Source: Delphinus delphis (Eukaryota > Chordata > Mammalia > Artiodactyla > Delphinidae). From it: DNA of 64,000 nucleotides. Location of the stretch: NCBI RefSeq assembly GCF_949987515.2, contig NC_082696.1:58496947-58560946 (forward strand), written 5' to 3'. Made by a program: the position numbers and the translations under genes. The notes below the pieces were generated by a model. The model was not told the origin of the DNA. It made no database searches and was given only the letters and a program-made list of their open reading frames with translations. Positions 1 to 12,372 of this stretch are shown here, one piece after another (positions within the stretch are counted from its first letter, which is position 1; each line of letters opens with the position of its first letter).

Positions 1-253
1 CGAAGGAAGGGTAAAAGGAGAAGCTAACTCTTTAGGTGATGCTGGTGTTTGTGCCTCCACTGGAGAGTTAATGCTGCTAATTGATGTCAGTAAGGAAGAT
101 TTTCTCACCTCCCTCTATAGCTTTGTGGCCTTCTCTCAGGGTTGAGAATCCCACCTGGAAGGGCCCATCCGGCCAAACATAGGTAATGGCTGTGTGCCCT
201 CGCTGGCTGGGGATGGAGAAGGAATGCTTGGACCCTTGACTTCAGGAAGACTC
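1..253. other. Unique sequence, nothing recognised
   Basis: No repeat, open coding region with a recognisable domain, or RNA fold could be identified here. Base composition is ordinary for mammalian intergenic DNA. Confidence 0.5.
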
Positions 254-265
254 AAAAAACGGTGA

Positions 266-477
266 GGGCTTCCCTGGTGGCTCAGTGGCTGAGAGTCCGC
301 CTGCCGATGCAGGGGACGTGGGTTCGTGCCCTGGTTCGGGAAGATCCTACATGCCGTGGAGCGGCTGGGCCCGTGAGCCATGGCCGCTGAGCCTGCGCGT
401 CCGGAGCCTGTGCTCTGCAACGAGAGAGGCCACAACAGTGAGAGGGCCGCGTACCGCAAAAAAAAAAAAAAAAAAAA
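266..477 (+). mobile_element. CHR-2-type SINE (tRNA-Glu derived)
   Basis: The first ~75 bases resemble tRNA-Glu: an A-box-like stretch (TGGTGGCTCAGTGG) and a B-box-like stretch (GGTTCGTGCCC), which together form the internal RNA polymerase III promoter. A tRNA-unrelated body follows, containing the block CGGCTGGGCCCGTGAGCC, and then a long A-tail. The flanks AAAAAACGGTGA (254-265) and AAAAAATGGAGA (478-489) look like a target-site duplication with two mismatches. The element depends on L1 enzymes for movement and encodes no protein. Open frames read through it are artefacts. Confidence 0.95.
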
Positions 478-489
478 AAAAAATGGAGA

Positions 490-1710
490 TCTCCCTCCAC
501 GTAGGAAGGGGATTTACTTGCTGGATACTCAAATGGCCACCAACCCATAGTAAGGGATTTAGGTTTTATTTAGGTGCAGTGGGAGGCCAAGAACACTTTT
601 TGGCAGGGAGGCGGCATAGTTCTATGTTTTACATTAAGATCTCTTCGGTTGCTGTTCTTGACTGTGTACTGTAATCTTTGACATAAATAAGAAAAATATC
701 AACCCAGATAATTTAAATATAATGTCTATAAGAGGATAATCCCTTCTTTCATATGGCAACTAGAATTTAAAACTTGATCAACTATGGTAGAAATGCTTTC
801 AATATTTTTGCTGTTAAGTTTTAACTGCCTCTAGCTTCTCATCCTTCAAAGTCGGGAATGAGGAGGGTTTAGTTCCTACCTCCACTTTGACTCTGGAGGA
901 CTAAAGCAGGAGATCAAAGAACAAAACAGGGACTATATAAAGCACTGAAGCCCTCACGGAAAACTTGGTAAGGTTTCAGTAAAACTCAGAAATGAAACTG
1001 GACAGAATTTTTTTCTTTTTTAAACAAAGAATCCAAGGCACAAGCAAAGCATTTGGCCCTGTGATGCTGGAATGTTAAAAATTGCTATTCTTTTCATTGT
1101 GACTTCTGTGAAAGCAATTTTGGAAAAATAGGAATAATTTAAAATACCATTTTCTTTCTAGAGTCATAGATTTTCAAATCACCAGCAGATGTGATACAAA
1201 TTCTTAGCGGACGTCTAAAAGAAAGGAAAATTTCAGTCCAGAAAGGGCGAAAACTTGCTGCCTGTTGGTTTCTCAAAGCGAACAATAAAGAAATCATTTG
1301 GAAGGGGAAAAGTTTCCAGTTTTCTCTGACAGTCAGTGTCACAGTAATAAAATTCATGTAGCTAATATATTTTAAAAGCACTGAGTTAGTAACCCTGACA
1401 TAATCTAATGAATTTGCTAAATGATTAATAATTCATAAAACAGTCTTTTGTAACAAAAAATGAAAATTTCCCTGAATTTACACTTCAGATAAAAATACAT
1501 GGGAGGCACTTAGTAAGATCGACTCTTGCCAGAAAGGCAAATCGAGTTATAGTGTGACATGTAGCTCATCTTGCCACCCGCCCCTCCACACACCCCTCAT
1601 TCAGACAACAAATTAGAGCTATTTATTTGATCAGTTTGTCAATTGCCCTTCAGACTACAGTTTTTAGAGCCAATTTAGGAAGAAGAAGAAAGAAAGAGCA
1701 AAGACAAAAT
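490..1710. other. AT-rich unique sequence, nothing recognised
   Basis: No repeat family or coding signature stands out. Short open frames here lack any recognisable domain, and no convincing splice-site pairs were seen. Confidence 0.45.
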
Positions 1711-1945
1711 ATTTGTTGAATGTCTTCTTGGTGCCAGGCAGTGTACTTGGTGTTTTATACATGTTTTTAAAATTTAATTCTCACGATAACCTTCCAGGTA
1801 GTAATTACTGTTTGATAGGTGAGGAAATTAAGAGCTCAGAGAGTTAAGAAGTTTTACAATATCACAGAGCTAGTATGTATGCAGAGCTGAGATTCAAAAC
1901 TATGTTTGACTAACTTCCCTATTCATGTCCTTTCTGCTGTGCCAC
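1711..1945 (-). mobile_element. MIR SINE, degraded
   Basis: On the plus strand the order is the reverse complement of MIR: a 'GTGCCAGGCA' start, then 'TTAATTCTCACGATAACC', a 'GTGAGGAAATTAAGAGCTCAGAGAG' core with gaps, 'CACAGAGCTAGTA' and a cysteine-tRNA-like end near 1930. It is heavily diverged, as expected of a mammal-wide element. No target duplication is visible. Confidence 0.8.
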
Positions 1946-2009
1946 GCAACCTCCCAGAATTTAAAAAATGTAACTGCGTTTAAGGCTAGGATATGTGCTT
2001 GTGTTAGAT

Positions 2010-2178
2010 CAAACCATATGAAATTCTTTTGTTTTTTAAATTTTTTGGCTGCACTGTGCAACATGCGAGATCTTAGTTCCCTGTTCCCGACCAGGGATCG
2101 AACCCACACCCCCTGCAGTGGAAGTGCAGAGTCTTAACCACTTGACTGCCAGGGAAGTCCCAAACCTTACGGAACTCT
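2010..2178 (-). mobile_element. Short older CHR-family SINE with diverged target duplication
   Basis: The SINE itself is about 2036-2161. The reverse complement begins GGGACTTCCCTGGCAGTCAA and contains the B box GGTTCGATCCC, then ends in 'TGCAGCCAAAAAA', the 3' end typical of older cetartiodactyl tRNA-Glu SINEs. The flanks at 2010-2027 (CAAACCATATGAAATTCT) and 2161-2178 (CAAACCTTACGGAACTCT) match at 14 of 18 positions, consistent with an aged target-site duplication. Confidence 0.88.
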
Positions 2179-3064
2179 AACATTAGATTGTTTTGATCTA
2201 TAAAAATGGTAATGTGTATGTTTTCATTGAAATTATAAAAATCTGTAAATGATGGTATATACTCCACTGTAAATATTGGTGAAATTAATTTTGCCTTCAA
2301 TGGTTATCTGATGATAACTTGATATTCATGCAAACAATAATAGCACGTAAATTCTAAAAATATTAGAATGCTTTTGTGCAAATGAGAGTGGAAAAAGACA
2401 TAAAAAGTCAAAGAAAAACAAAAATTTTAAAAATCTAAAGAGATAAAGCAGATAAATTAAATCTCTCTGATTTACCTATGGTAACACAGCATTATCAAGC
2501 GTTAAGTGTACTTGTGTGAAATTGGTAACTAAATCGCACTCAGATATAAAACATCAAACCCTTAAGTTATTAAAATGATTATTTTAAACACATTTTTCTG
2601 GAATTACAAAGGTTGAATACAAAAAGTATTAGAAACATTTTTTAAGGTGGAAATGATTGAAATTTCTAATATAAAAGTACTAAATGATAAACTGGTAAAG
2701 TACATTAACTTTTCTGATCATGCTCATTAACTATGACAGCTTTGACTAAATCATTCATCATAATAGGAAAGCACTGTATAAAAGTTTATGGACACCCCAA
2801 AATTTAAAATGAATATTTTCGTACATATTAAAAACTTTGAACTAATGAACTATATGAGTTTTGGGTATTAGATTAAAAATTAGCATAATGGAGAAGAAAT
2901 GGTTTGATTTGTGTATAAACTAACTCCCTAGTTGATTCAAAGGTACATTCTTTGATTGTAAATCTCAATGACTCTAAGTGGGAAATATTGATACATCTTT
3001 CATTGGGCATTCAATTTTGGAAGAGCTCATTGCAGATAATTATATCAATCATTTAAAGAATTAA
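2179..3064. other. Very AT-rich unique sequence
   Basis: Nothing identifiable beyond high A+T content and short A/T runs. Confidence 0.45.
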
Positions 3065-3228
3065 TGTATCAAAGATTTATTCAAAACCTACTACGTGTCA
3101 TCAGGGATCCAGAGATAATTAAAGCATCTCAAGGAAGTATCAAAGTGCTCAATCAAGAAAATGGGGATCCGCTTGTTCTTTGAAGGACACTGGGCTTACA
3201 GTTTAGTGAGGAAAACAGAGAAACTATT
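3065..3228 (-). mobile_element. Probable L2 3'-end fragment
   Basis: The order 'ATTTATTCAAAACCTACTACGTG', 'GGGATCCAGAGATAATTAAA' and 'GGGCTTACAGTTTAGTGAGG' follows the reverse complement of the L2 3' end, in which 'ATTTATTGAGCACCTACTATGTG' is later followed by 'GGAGCTTACAGTCTAGTGGGG'. It is strongly diverged. It could instead be another CR1-like relic. Confidence 0.5.
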
Positions 3229-3237
3229 AGAGGCATT

Positions 3238-3292
3238 TTCCTGGCACATAGTAAGAGCTCCGGAAACGATGGCTCTTTTTATTATTATATTA
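3238..3292 (+). mobile_element. MIR 3'-tail fragment
   Basis: The motif 'CCTGGCACATAGTAAGAGCTC' followed by TTATTATTAT matches the MIR 3' end. Only about 50 bp can be recognised. Confidence 0.45.
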
Positions 3293-4480
3293 ATCATTTG
3301 TAATATAAGGAAAAATCCCTTTTTGGTGTTTGGATTCCAGCAAGAGTCTCAACATCACCTTCTCCCAGGTGAAGTCCCATTACGACCAGGAGAAACTAAC
3401 ACATTGTAAAGTGTAAAAAACAAAGCACTGTGATTGTTGTTTTTAGCAAAGAAGTTTTTGTGTGGTGGACTTGAGGCAGTAAGTAGTACATTAGTCACTT
3501 ATTTTGTTGTGGGAGGACCTGTTGAGGGGCTAATTTAAGGAGACCTGAAACAACTCAGAGCTTGACTTTGAACCAGTGTTGGAGTGAATCTTGAATATCT
3601 GGTACAATTCTTTATTTTGTTATATAAGACTAATCTTAACATGGCTGTCTTCAAGCCCACAACTATGCACACATTTGTGTATATACTTTTCTTTTTTGTA
3701 GTGTTTGACATCTGGGTAGCTAGGGAGCCACTGTCTGAATTTGTCCCCTCCATGAATGACTTTGGGAACCAGTCAGGACCAGGGAATGTGGAGGACATGG
3801 CTTTGAATGTGAGCAGGGAGGTGACGGTTAGCGCACAGTTTCGAAGGTTGGGAGAGTCGGACTGGTCCAATCGCAGTAGGGTGAGAATAGAGTGTTCCCA
3901 TGAGAATCACAGCCAGGCTTGGGGTGGGGATGCATATTTCCCTGGGGATGGAAACACGTGCCCCTAGTGAGTCTCCTTTTTTGTCAGACACTGTCTGTGA
4001 GTCTCAGTTCAGGAACCCCTGGCAGGAAGTTTCAGGTCAGTGCTTAAGAAATTCTGGCATCCTCTGTCTTCTCTCTTCTGGTGTGATCCTCTGCCCTGTG
4101 AAAGATTTCTCAGCAACCTGGGTCAGAAGTTAATGGCCTTAATGTGGTGGAAAATTGCGTGAGGATATCCTTGCTTGCTCTGTTTCAACTTCAGTAGAGT
4201 AAGAGCTCCTCTTTTTGGATCATATTTCCTCTAGGAACCTTTGAGGGAGTGCTTTCCTGCTTTGTCACATCACAGCACATAGAAAAATGACAATATTTGT
4301 ACAAAAATTTTTGGTGAAGTATTGAGGCTGCTCTAGCAGGGGGTGCCTGAAGGTCTAGCCCAGCCCCTCTGAGGACCGAGGGGGTGTGTATCCTCTGTAT
4401 ATCCATTTATAGCTTGTTTTAGGGGAATGACATCTATTACACAGCGGACAATACTGTACCCTAGCTTGGAATTATGATGG
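3293..4480. other. Unique sequence, no supported gene
   Basis: A 127-codon open frame at 3584-3967 lacks recognisable motifs and a credible gene context, so it is treated as chance. Nothing else was identified. Confidence 0.4.
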
Positions 4481-4715
4481 CAAATGTTTACTGTGTGCCA
4501 AACCCTGTTCTATGCACTCCACTTGTATTAATTCATTTAATGCTTACACAACACGTGAGGTAGATATAAGTGTTATTCCCATAATATCTGAGAGGAAACT
4601 GAGGCATGTGAAGACTAAGCAATTGACCAAAGGTCACATAGACCTGTCATAGTAAGTGACAGACCCTGCGCAGCCGGCTCTGGAATTGTACTCTTAACCA
4701 CTACATTGTGTTGCC
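4481..4715 (-). mobile_element. MIR SINE, degraded
   Basis: The reverse-complement MIR order is clear: 'TTTACTGTGTGCCAAACCCTG', 'TTAATTCATTTAATGCTTACACAACA', 'GAGGAAACTGAGGCA', 'CAAAGGTCACATAG' and 'CTCTTAACCACTACATTGTG'. It is almost full length for MIR, with many substitutions. Confidence 0.88.
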
Positions 4716-6034
4716 AGAGGGAAGCAGTTGCAAGAGTGGTGAACTGTGGCAATGATCTAAATTATATGGGCACCAAGTCTTTGGGTCCCTAAGGCTTTAA
4801 GAAGATTCTTAGCAGCAGAAAAATCCCACCAAAAGCAGGCATCAGACCAAGGCCAGGGTTGGGATCTGCAGAAATTATGACGGACTTTCAGCAGTAAGAC
4901 TATGAAAATTGAATCCCTTGATGTTTGAGCATAAAACGAGTAACCTTCAGGAAGAGGCAGGATTTGGTGCAGAACTCTTTTATACAATGGTGTCTATCTC
5001 TAGATAGGAAGGGGTCCACAGGTAATTGGGAGATCCAGACCCAGAAAGAGACAGGGTCAGGGAGGTCCTTGACAATAGAGATGGTTCTACTGCTGGCCTG
5101 GCAGAATGGAGGCAACTTAAATCCCACTTCACAGCCCAACAGATGGCTGAAGAGAAGGTGCGGCAGGAACCCTCAGTGAGGGGTGGGGGCTGGGATTTGG
5201 GAGGTGGAGTAATTATGTTGAGTCTCGGGGGCACTTCCCAGGACTGTGCGCTACTGCAGCTCAGCCTCAGAGGGCCAGGCGGCCCAGGGAAGGGGAGAGG
5301 AGGGTCATGGGATGGTTAAGAGGAGAAATGAACTGTGGTCTGAGCTTCTGGAGCTCAGAGCTAGGGTTATGGGACAGATGGGCTGAATCAGCTGTGTCCA
5401 GTACCCCAAAGAAACTCAACTGGAAACTGAAGGAAAGAGACTCTTGGACTTACAGGGTCACTGTAGTCCCAAGGAAGCTGATCCTTCAGAGGCTGTCCCC
5501 TACAGAGAAGAGCAAGGTGCAGAGGGGAGGGAGGGTGGAGGCGGGGAATTCATTTCATCCAGCTGCTCTGTGTCCCTACTGATTCCTGACTTCAAAAGTG
5601 CTGCATGTGTGTCAGTCCTGGTGTGAGGTGACATAAGACCCCAGCTCACAAGTACCGTTTCTGCAAAACCCAAGGGGAGAAGAGCGTTTGTCCTTCTGCT
5701 TTCCTTTCTGGCAGGCTTCAGGTGCTGCTGAGAAATGAGTGCTTTGGAGGAGCTTCCCAGGGCAACCACCAATGACTGAAAGTGGAAGTTCTGCTTTTGG
5801 CTCTGTTCCATCAGAACCAGCTTGCTGGATGCAGAGGAACTCACAGAGCTTTTGACGAGGGGTATCTGGATGTTACTAAGTGGGTTGTTGGAAAGGCTAA
5901 CTTTTCCCATTAACATTAAAAAAAAAAGATGATTCATTCTTGTAGTGGTCCAGATACAGGCTCTGCAAAAGTAAAGATAGAAAATTTCACTTTGTTCCTT
6001 TTGATGTCTACGCCTGGAATAACTTTACTGTATT
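4716..6034. other. Unique sequence, purine-rich around 5.2-5.6 kb
   Basis: GC content is locally higher than in the flanks, with GGGAGG-type runs at 5150-5320 and 5510-5550. Overlapping short open frames have no recognisable protein features. No CpG island is evident. Confidence 0.4.
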
Positions 6035-6240
6035 TATTAGTCAGCTTATATTGAGAACCTCTTATTGAGGTGCTACTAGCTCAGTAGAACTTGGGTAGAT
6101 GCTGTCAGTTGAGGGCAGTGGTGGCTAGAAAAAAACCAACACTGGATCTCTTACTATGAATTTGGTGAGGAAGACATGTACACAACTCATAAAATGAAAT
6201 GAATAACAAGAAAATGAGGGCAGGGAAAATGCTGAGTGGA
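6035..6240 (-). mobile_element. Possible L2 3'-end relic
   Basis: The weak order 'TTATATTGAGAACCTCTTATTGAGGTGCTA' then 'AAAATGAAATGAATAACAAG' then 'AAATGCTGAGTGGAGCTAAG' resembles the reverse complement of the L2 3' end. This is recognition of scattered words only. Confidence 0.3.
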
Positions 6241-7044
6241 GCTAAGTATTAAAATACTCTTTGGTTGTTCAAAACTGATATTTAGGGTGTTTATGCATGG
6301 GGAGGGGTTGGGGAAAATAGGGATGGGGTTGGTATGATGAGTCATATTTAAACCCTACCCAGCAGCAATCAATGGGTCTAGTAACCTGGTACGAAGTAAA
6401 TTGAGTTAACTTGTGCCAAATCCATTTCCTGTGGGAAGTTCCTGTGCAGGTTATTGTATCAATCCTTGAAATAAGGAATTTTCACTTCCCTCAGATTGTG
6501 TGGGTGGAGTTCTGTGATTGACAGCAAGCTTCATGTGCGGACACTCTGTTTTAGTAAGGAACACTGGGGAAGATGTATACTTTTTGACAGTTCAAGGAGA
6601 CCTCTGTGTGACTTATTCCTGAGCGCTCAATGGCTGCTACATTTGTTTACATCCCTCCCTGCACTGCCAGTGTCCAATTCATTGTTCATAAAGCTCTTTG
6701 GGATAATTTGTATATGAAGGATTCCATAAAAACCAGTGTTTATTCTTTTTTCTATTATGCCTTTGGAACCTGACACATAAGGGTGCTTTTATATGCAGCA
6801 TGCAGGAAATTGAGCACTCAACATCTATTAACGCCTCTAGGACCAGGACTCCTGGTTGTCTATTCAGGGGCAGTGGAAAGGGGCTCACAGGTAAGCAAGT
6901 AAATTGAAACAAAGGGCAGAACTCAGGTATTTATTCAGCTGTTGAAAGTTTTATGTGCAACCAGGCTACAAATAATGTGAATTATTTTACTGAGAGTTTG
7001 CTGAAGAAATGGAGCTTAAACTACCCCCTTCATTTTATTTGCTG
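6241..7044. other. Unique sequence, nothing recognised
   Basis: No repeat, coding or RNA signature could be supported. Confidence 0.4.
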
Positions 7045-7089
7045 TGTTGTGTATATATTGTGTGTGTGTGTTCGTGTGTATATGTATAG
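7045..7089 (+). repeat. Impure (TG)n/(TA)n microsatellite
   Basis: Alternating GT and TA dinucleotides with interruptions, next to an ATAGAT-rich end. Confidence 0.85.
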
Positions 7090-7504
7090 ATAATAAAATG
7101 TCTATTATCAGCATCTTGCTATCTGGAAATTTCCATTAATTGACACAATTGTGGTTCATTGAGGAAATGATGCTCTTCATCTGTTTCATAAGCATGAGAC
7201 AATGCAAAATCCTTAAACAGCATCTTGTTGAGGCTTGATATTTATTGCTTTTGAATTCCTTGAGCAGAGATAATTTCTGTGACATGTATGGTGACTTCCT
7301 AAACAAAGTATAGATTGTTAAAAAATATTCCACATTTAGATCATGTTGAATGAAAGAGCTTATACTAAAAGGCACACAAACACATATCTCATGACAAAAG
7401 CACATAAATAGCTCATGTTCTTTAAAGATATGCAGACTAATAAATTGTTCTCTCCTTTATATATGTAATGTTACATATTGTATAATATTTTATATAATAT
7501 GACC
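7090..7504. other. AT-rich unique sequence, nothing recognised
   Basis: No identifiable feature. Very AT-rich near 7440-7500. Confidence 0.4.
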
Positions 7505-7548
7505 TATATTATTTATACATATATATATATACACACACACATATATAT
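7505..7548 (+). repeat. (TA)n(CA)n(TA)n microsatellite
   Basis: A block of alternating TA, then ACACACAC, then TATATAT. The AT-rich flank at 7455-7505 extends the low-complexity zone. Confidence 0.85.
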
Positions 7549-7933
7549 GACAGCTTTGTGGCTCATTTGTCACACTGCAGATCAAAAGGGTGTTGGTTGA
7601 AGCTTGCAAAATGATGGTAGGTCTTCCTTACTCATAATCTAATTGTTAGAAAACTCTTTGGTTTTAATAAAAAATGATAGTACAGCACCCAGGTGGTGTC
7701 AATACACTGTGGATAGAAATCAAGAGTAATTTAAAGTTCTCATGTACCTGTTGTGATCCCACAAAAGTTCTTCCAGGCACATGGTACCCACAGTGGTGGA
7801 TGCTAAAGTGTGTATACAGTGAGAGGTTTCCTTCACTCAGTGATTTTAAGGTAATAGATGCTGATTTTCTCATGATGACCTTGGGAAATGCTATTAAACT
7901 TATATAACCCAAAAGTTCGCAGACTTCATCAGC

Positions 7934-8160
7934 ATGTGGGTTCGAATAAGGTCACTTATTATTGATGCTATAATCACAGTATTTGTGTGACTTTGGGCAG
8001 TCACTTAACCTTTTAAAAGTCTGTTAGCTCATCTGTAAAAGGAGGATAATAATAGGAGCACCATCATTTTTGTCTATGGATTAAAGAAGATGATCCATGT
8101 GAAGACTTTAACAGAGTACCCAGCACATAGGGACTTAAAAATAATATTACTAATAAAGAT
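7934..8160 (+). mobile_element. MIR SINE, degraded
   Basis: The plus-strand MIR order is visible: 'GTGGGTTCGAATAAG', 'TGTGTGACTTTGGGCAGTCACTTAACC', 'CTCATCTGTAAAAGGAGGATAATAATAGGAGCACC' and 'AGAGTACCCAGCACATAGG'. It is a near-complete but old copy. Confidence 0.88.
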
Positions 8161-9034
8161 ATTATTCTATTTATTGATAGGTTTACACTCTATTTTTTAA
8201 AGGGCATTTAAAGTGATAAAATAAAAATCCAAGGTAAAGCAGGGATTATATATTAATTTTATTTCCAGTGAAATTTCTTCAGAGCAAAATATTTGAAAAG
8301 AAAACCGCAATCATTGTAAGAGCAAGACTTGTTGGTATTTCAGAAATTCAATTCAAATACATCTTAAAAAGTTGAATCTTAACAGGTGAACCATTTAATT
8401 CATGTTTAAAAAGTCAGTCAATTTCTACATTTTGAAGATAGATTCCATTTCATAGTTCTTCCTTGGCTGCAACACAACTAAAAATATCGAATTTTAATTT
8501 CTTCTATCAGACTGAATTGTTATCAGATTTTCATAAGCCATTCACTCTGGAAGAATGCTTCATTATGGAAAAGACAAGCGCTGGGAAAAACTCAGCAAGA
8601 CCTCACAGATTATTCTCTGAAATTTAGCACTTGATAAGGGTGTTAACATGTAATTCCACTTAGTAAAGGGATCATTTAACAGAATGGATGCTATGATTAA
8701 ATTGCAATTACACACTATAATTATTTTGCAAAGGAAAGGTACATATAACAAATAAAGGAAATATTTAAACATAGACATAGAGAAAAAAATCCATTATTTA
8801 GGATGAGAAAGGGTAAATATGTGTGCAAATCAATGGAAATAAAAGCAGTTGGGAAATGTTTACATTGAAATAATTGGAAGAACAGAAAGCATTAGTTATG
8901 ACTCACCAATCACAGCAAAGCTCTCTTGGACAAGATATTTTATAATGCAAGAAAAATTGAGGAAATGGAAGGGATAAATATTTTTTGATTTAATGAATCA
9001 ATGAAAGCTGACTGAATCGAAGAGATTAGAGACC
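8161..9034. other. AT-rich unique sequence
   Basis: No repeat family, exon or RNA gene could be recognised. Confidence 0.4.
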
Positions 9035-9127
9035 TTTAGAAAGAGGGAAGAGGGAAGGGGCCAGACAGGGGTTGGGGATTACGAGGTGTAAACTACCATG
9101 TATAAAATAAATAAACTACGAGGATAT
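9035..9127 (+). mobile_element. Old L1 3' end, left half (split by younger L1)
   Basis: The words 'AAAGAGGGAAGAGGGAAGGGG', 'CCAGACAGGGGTTGGGGATTA' and 'TATAAAATAAATAAACTAC' belong to an old L1 3' untranslated region. The sequence stops at AAACTACGAGGATAT (9113-9127), which is repeated at 13724-13738, where the rest of this older element resumes. Confidence 0.8.
9113..9127 (+). repeat. Target-site duplication, left copy, of the 9.1-13.7 kb L1
   Basis: AAACTACGAGGATAT matches AAACTATGAGGATAT at 13724-13738 with one C/T difference. It brackets the L1 and proves the insertion into the older L1. Confidence 0.92.
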
Positions 9128-12100
9128 GGATTAAATGCTCCAACTAAAAGACACAGACTGGCTGAATGGATACAAAAACAGGACCCATATATATGCTGTC
9201 TACAAGAGACCCACTTCAGACCTAGGGACATATACAGATTGAAAGTGAGGGGATGGAAAAAGCTAGTCCATGAAAATGGAAACCAAAAGAAAGCTGGAGT
9301 AGCAATTCTCATATCAGATAAAATAGAATTTAAAATAAAGACTATTACAAGAGACAAAGAAGGACACTACATAATGATCAAGAGATCAATCCAAGAAGAA
9401 GATATAACAATTGGAAATATTTATGCACCCGACATAGGAGCACCTCAATACATAAGGAAAATGCTAACAGCCATAAAAGGGAAATCAACAATAACACGTC
9501 ATAGTAACGGACTTTAGCACCCCACTTTGACCAATGGACAGATCATCCAAAATGAAAATAAATAAGGAAAAACAAGCTTTAAATAACACATTAAACAAGA
9601 GGGAGTTAGTTGATATTTATAAGACATTCCATCCAAAAACAACAGAATACACTTTCTTCTCAAGTGCTCATGGAACATTCTCTACAATAGATCATATCTT
9701 GGGTCACAAATCAAGCCTTGGTAAAATTAAGAAAATTGAAACAGTATCAAGTATCATTTCCGACCACAGCACTATGAGACTAGATATCAATTACATGAAA
9801 AAATCTGTAAAAATTACAAACACGTGGAGGCTAAACAATGCACTACTAAATAACCAAGAGATCACTGAAGAATTCAAAGAGGAAATTAAAAAATACCTAG
9901 AAACACATGACAATGAAAACATGATGATGCAAAACCTATAGGATGCAGCAAAAGCAGTTCTAAGAGGGAAGTTTATACCAATACAATCTTACCTCAAGAA
10001 ACAAGAAACATCTCAAATAAACAACCTAAACTTACACCTAAAGCAATTAGAGAAAGAACAAAACCACCCCAGAGTTAGCAGAAGGAAAGAAATCATAAAG
10101 ATCAGATCAGAAATGAAATGAAAAAGAAATGAAGGAAACAATAACAAAGATCAATAAACTAAAAGCTGGTTCTTTGAGAAATAAACAAAATTGATAAACC
10201 ATTAGCCAGACTTATCAAGGAAAAAAGGGAGAAGACTCAAATCAATAGAATTAGAAATGAAAAAGGAGAAGTAACAACTGCCACTGCAGAAATACAAAGG
10301 ATCATGGGAGATTACTACAAGCAACTCTATGCCAATAAAATGGGCAACCTGGAAGAAATGGACAAATTCTTAGAAAAGCACAACCTTCTGAGACTGAACC
10401 AGGAAGAAATAGAACATATAAGCAGACCAATCACAGCACTGAAATTGAAACTGTGATTAAAAATCTTCCAACAAACAAAAGCCCAGGTGAATTCTATCAA
10501 ACATTTAGAGAAGAGATAACACCTATCCTTCTCAAACTCTTCCAAAATATAGCAGATGGAGGAACACTCCCAATCTCATTCTATGAGGCCACCATCACCC
10601 TGATACCAAAACCAGACAAAGAGGTCACAAAGAAAGAAAACTACAGGCCAATAACACTGATTAACATAGATGCAAAAATCCTCAACAAAATACTAGCCAA
10701 CAAAATCCAACAGCTCATTAAAATGATCAGACACCATGATAAAGTGAGATTTATCTCAGGAATGCAAGGATTCTACAATATAGGCAAATCAATCAATGTG
10801 ATAAACCATATTATCAAACTGAAGGAGAAAAACCATATGGTCATCTCAGTAGATGCAGAAAAAGCTTTTGACAAAATTCAACACCCAGTTATGATATAAA
10901 CCCTCCAGAAAGTAGACATAGAGGGAACTTATCTCAACATAATAAAGGCCATATATGACAAACTCACAGCCAACATCATTCTCAATGGTGAAAAATAACC
11001 CATTTCCTCTAAGATCAGGAACAAGGCAAGGTTGTCCACTCTCACCACTCTTATTCAACATAGTTTTGGAAGTTTTAGCCACAGCAATCAGAGAAGAAAA
11101 AGAAATAGAAGGAATCCAAATCAGAAAAGAAGAAGTAAAGCTGCCACTGTTTGCAGATGACATGATACTATACATAGAGAATCCTAACAATGCTACCAGA
11201 AAACTACTAAAGCTAATCAATGAATCTGGTAAAGTAGCAGGATACAAAATTAATGCACAGAAGTCTCTTGCATTCCTATACACTAATGATGAAAAATCTG
11301 AAGGAGAAATTAAGGAAACACTCCCATTTACCACTACAACAAAAAGAATAAAATACCTAGGAATAAACCTACTTAAGTATTCAAAAGACCTGTTTGCAGA
11401 AAACTATAAGACACTGATGAAAGAAATTAAAGATGATACAAACAGATGGAGAGATATACCATGTTCTTGGATTGGAATAATCCACATTGTGAAAATGACT
11501 ATACTTCCCAAAGCAATCTACAGATTCAATGCAATCCCTATCAAACTACCAATGACATTTTTCACAGAACTAGAACAAAAATTTTCACAATTCGTATGGA
11601 AACACAAAAGACCCTGAATAGCAAAAGCAATCTTGAGAAAGAAAACTGGAGCTGGAGGAATCAGGCTCCCAGACTTCAGACTATACTACAAAGCTACAGC
11701 AATCAAGACAGTATGGTACTGGCACAAAAACAGAAATATAGATCAAGGGAAGAGGATAGAAAGTGCAGAGATAAAGCCATGCACATATGGTCACCTTATC
11801 TTTGATAAAGGAGGCAAGAATATACAAGGAAGAAAAGACAGCCTCTTCAGTAAGTGGTGCTGAGAAAACTGGACAGTTACATGTAAAAGAATGAAATTAG
11901 AATACTTTCTATCACCATACACAGAAATAAACTCAAAATGCATTAAAGACTTAAATGTAAAGCCAGACACTATAAAAATCTTAGAGGAAAACATAAGCAG
12001 AACACTCTATGACATAAATCACAGCACGATTCTTTTTGATCCACCTCCTAGAGAAACGGAAATATAAATAAAAATAAACAAATGGAACCTAATGAAACTT

Positions 12101-12372
12101 AAAAGCTTTTGCTCAGCAAAGGAAACTATAAACAAGATGAAAAGACAACCCTCTGAATGGGAGAAAATATTTGCAAAGGAAGCAACTGACAGAGGATTAA
12201 TCTCCAAAATTTACAAGCAGCTCATGCAGCTCCATATCAAAATAACAAACAACCTAATCCAAAAATGGGCAGAAGAGCTAAATAGACATTTCTCCGAAGA
12301 AGATATACAGATTGCCACCAAATGCATGAAAGGATGCTCAACATCACTAATCATTAGAGAAATACAAATCAA

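Noticed and set aside
266..340. tRNA-Glu gene-like sequence with A and B boxes
   Set aside because: It is the head of a SINE, as at all the other CHR copies; the anticodon arm is degenerate and a SINE body follows, so it is not a functional tRNA gene.
285..674. 129-codon open frame on the plus strand with a lysine run
   Set aside because: It is read through a CHR-2 SINE and its A-tail; the lysines are the poly-A. The same peptide-like pattern recurs wherever the SINE occurs.
3584..3967. 127-codon frame with a hydrophobic N-terminal stretch
   Set aside because: No conserved domain, no plausible promoter or splice context, and composition like the surrounding unique DNA.
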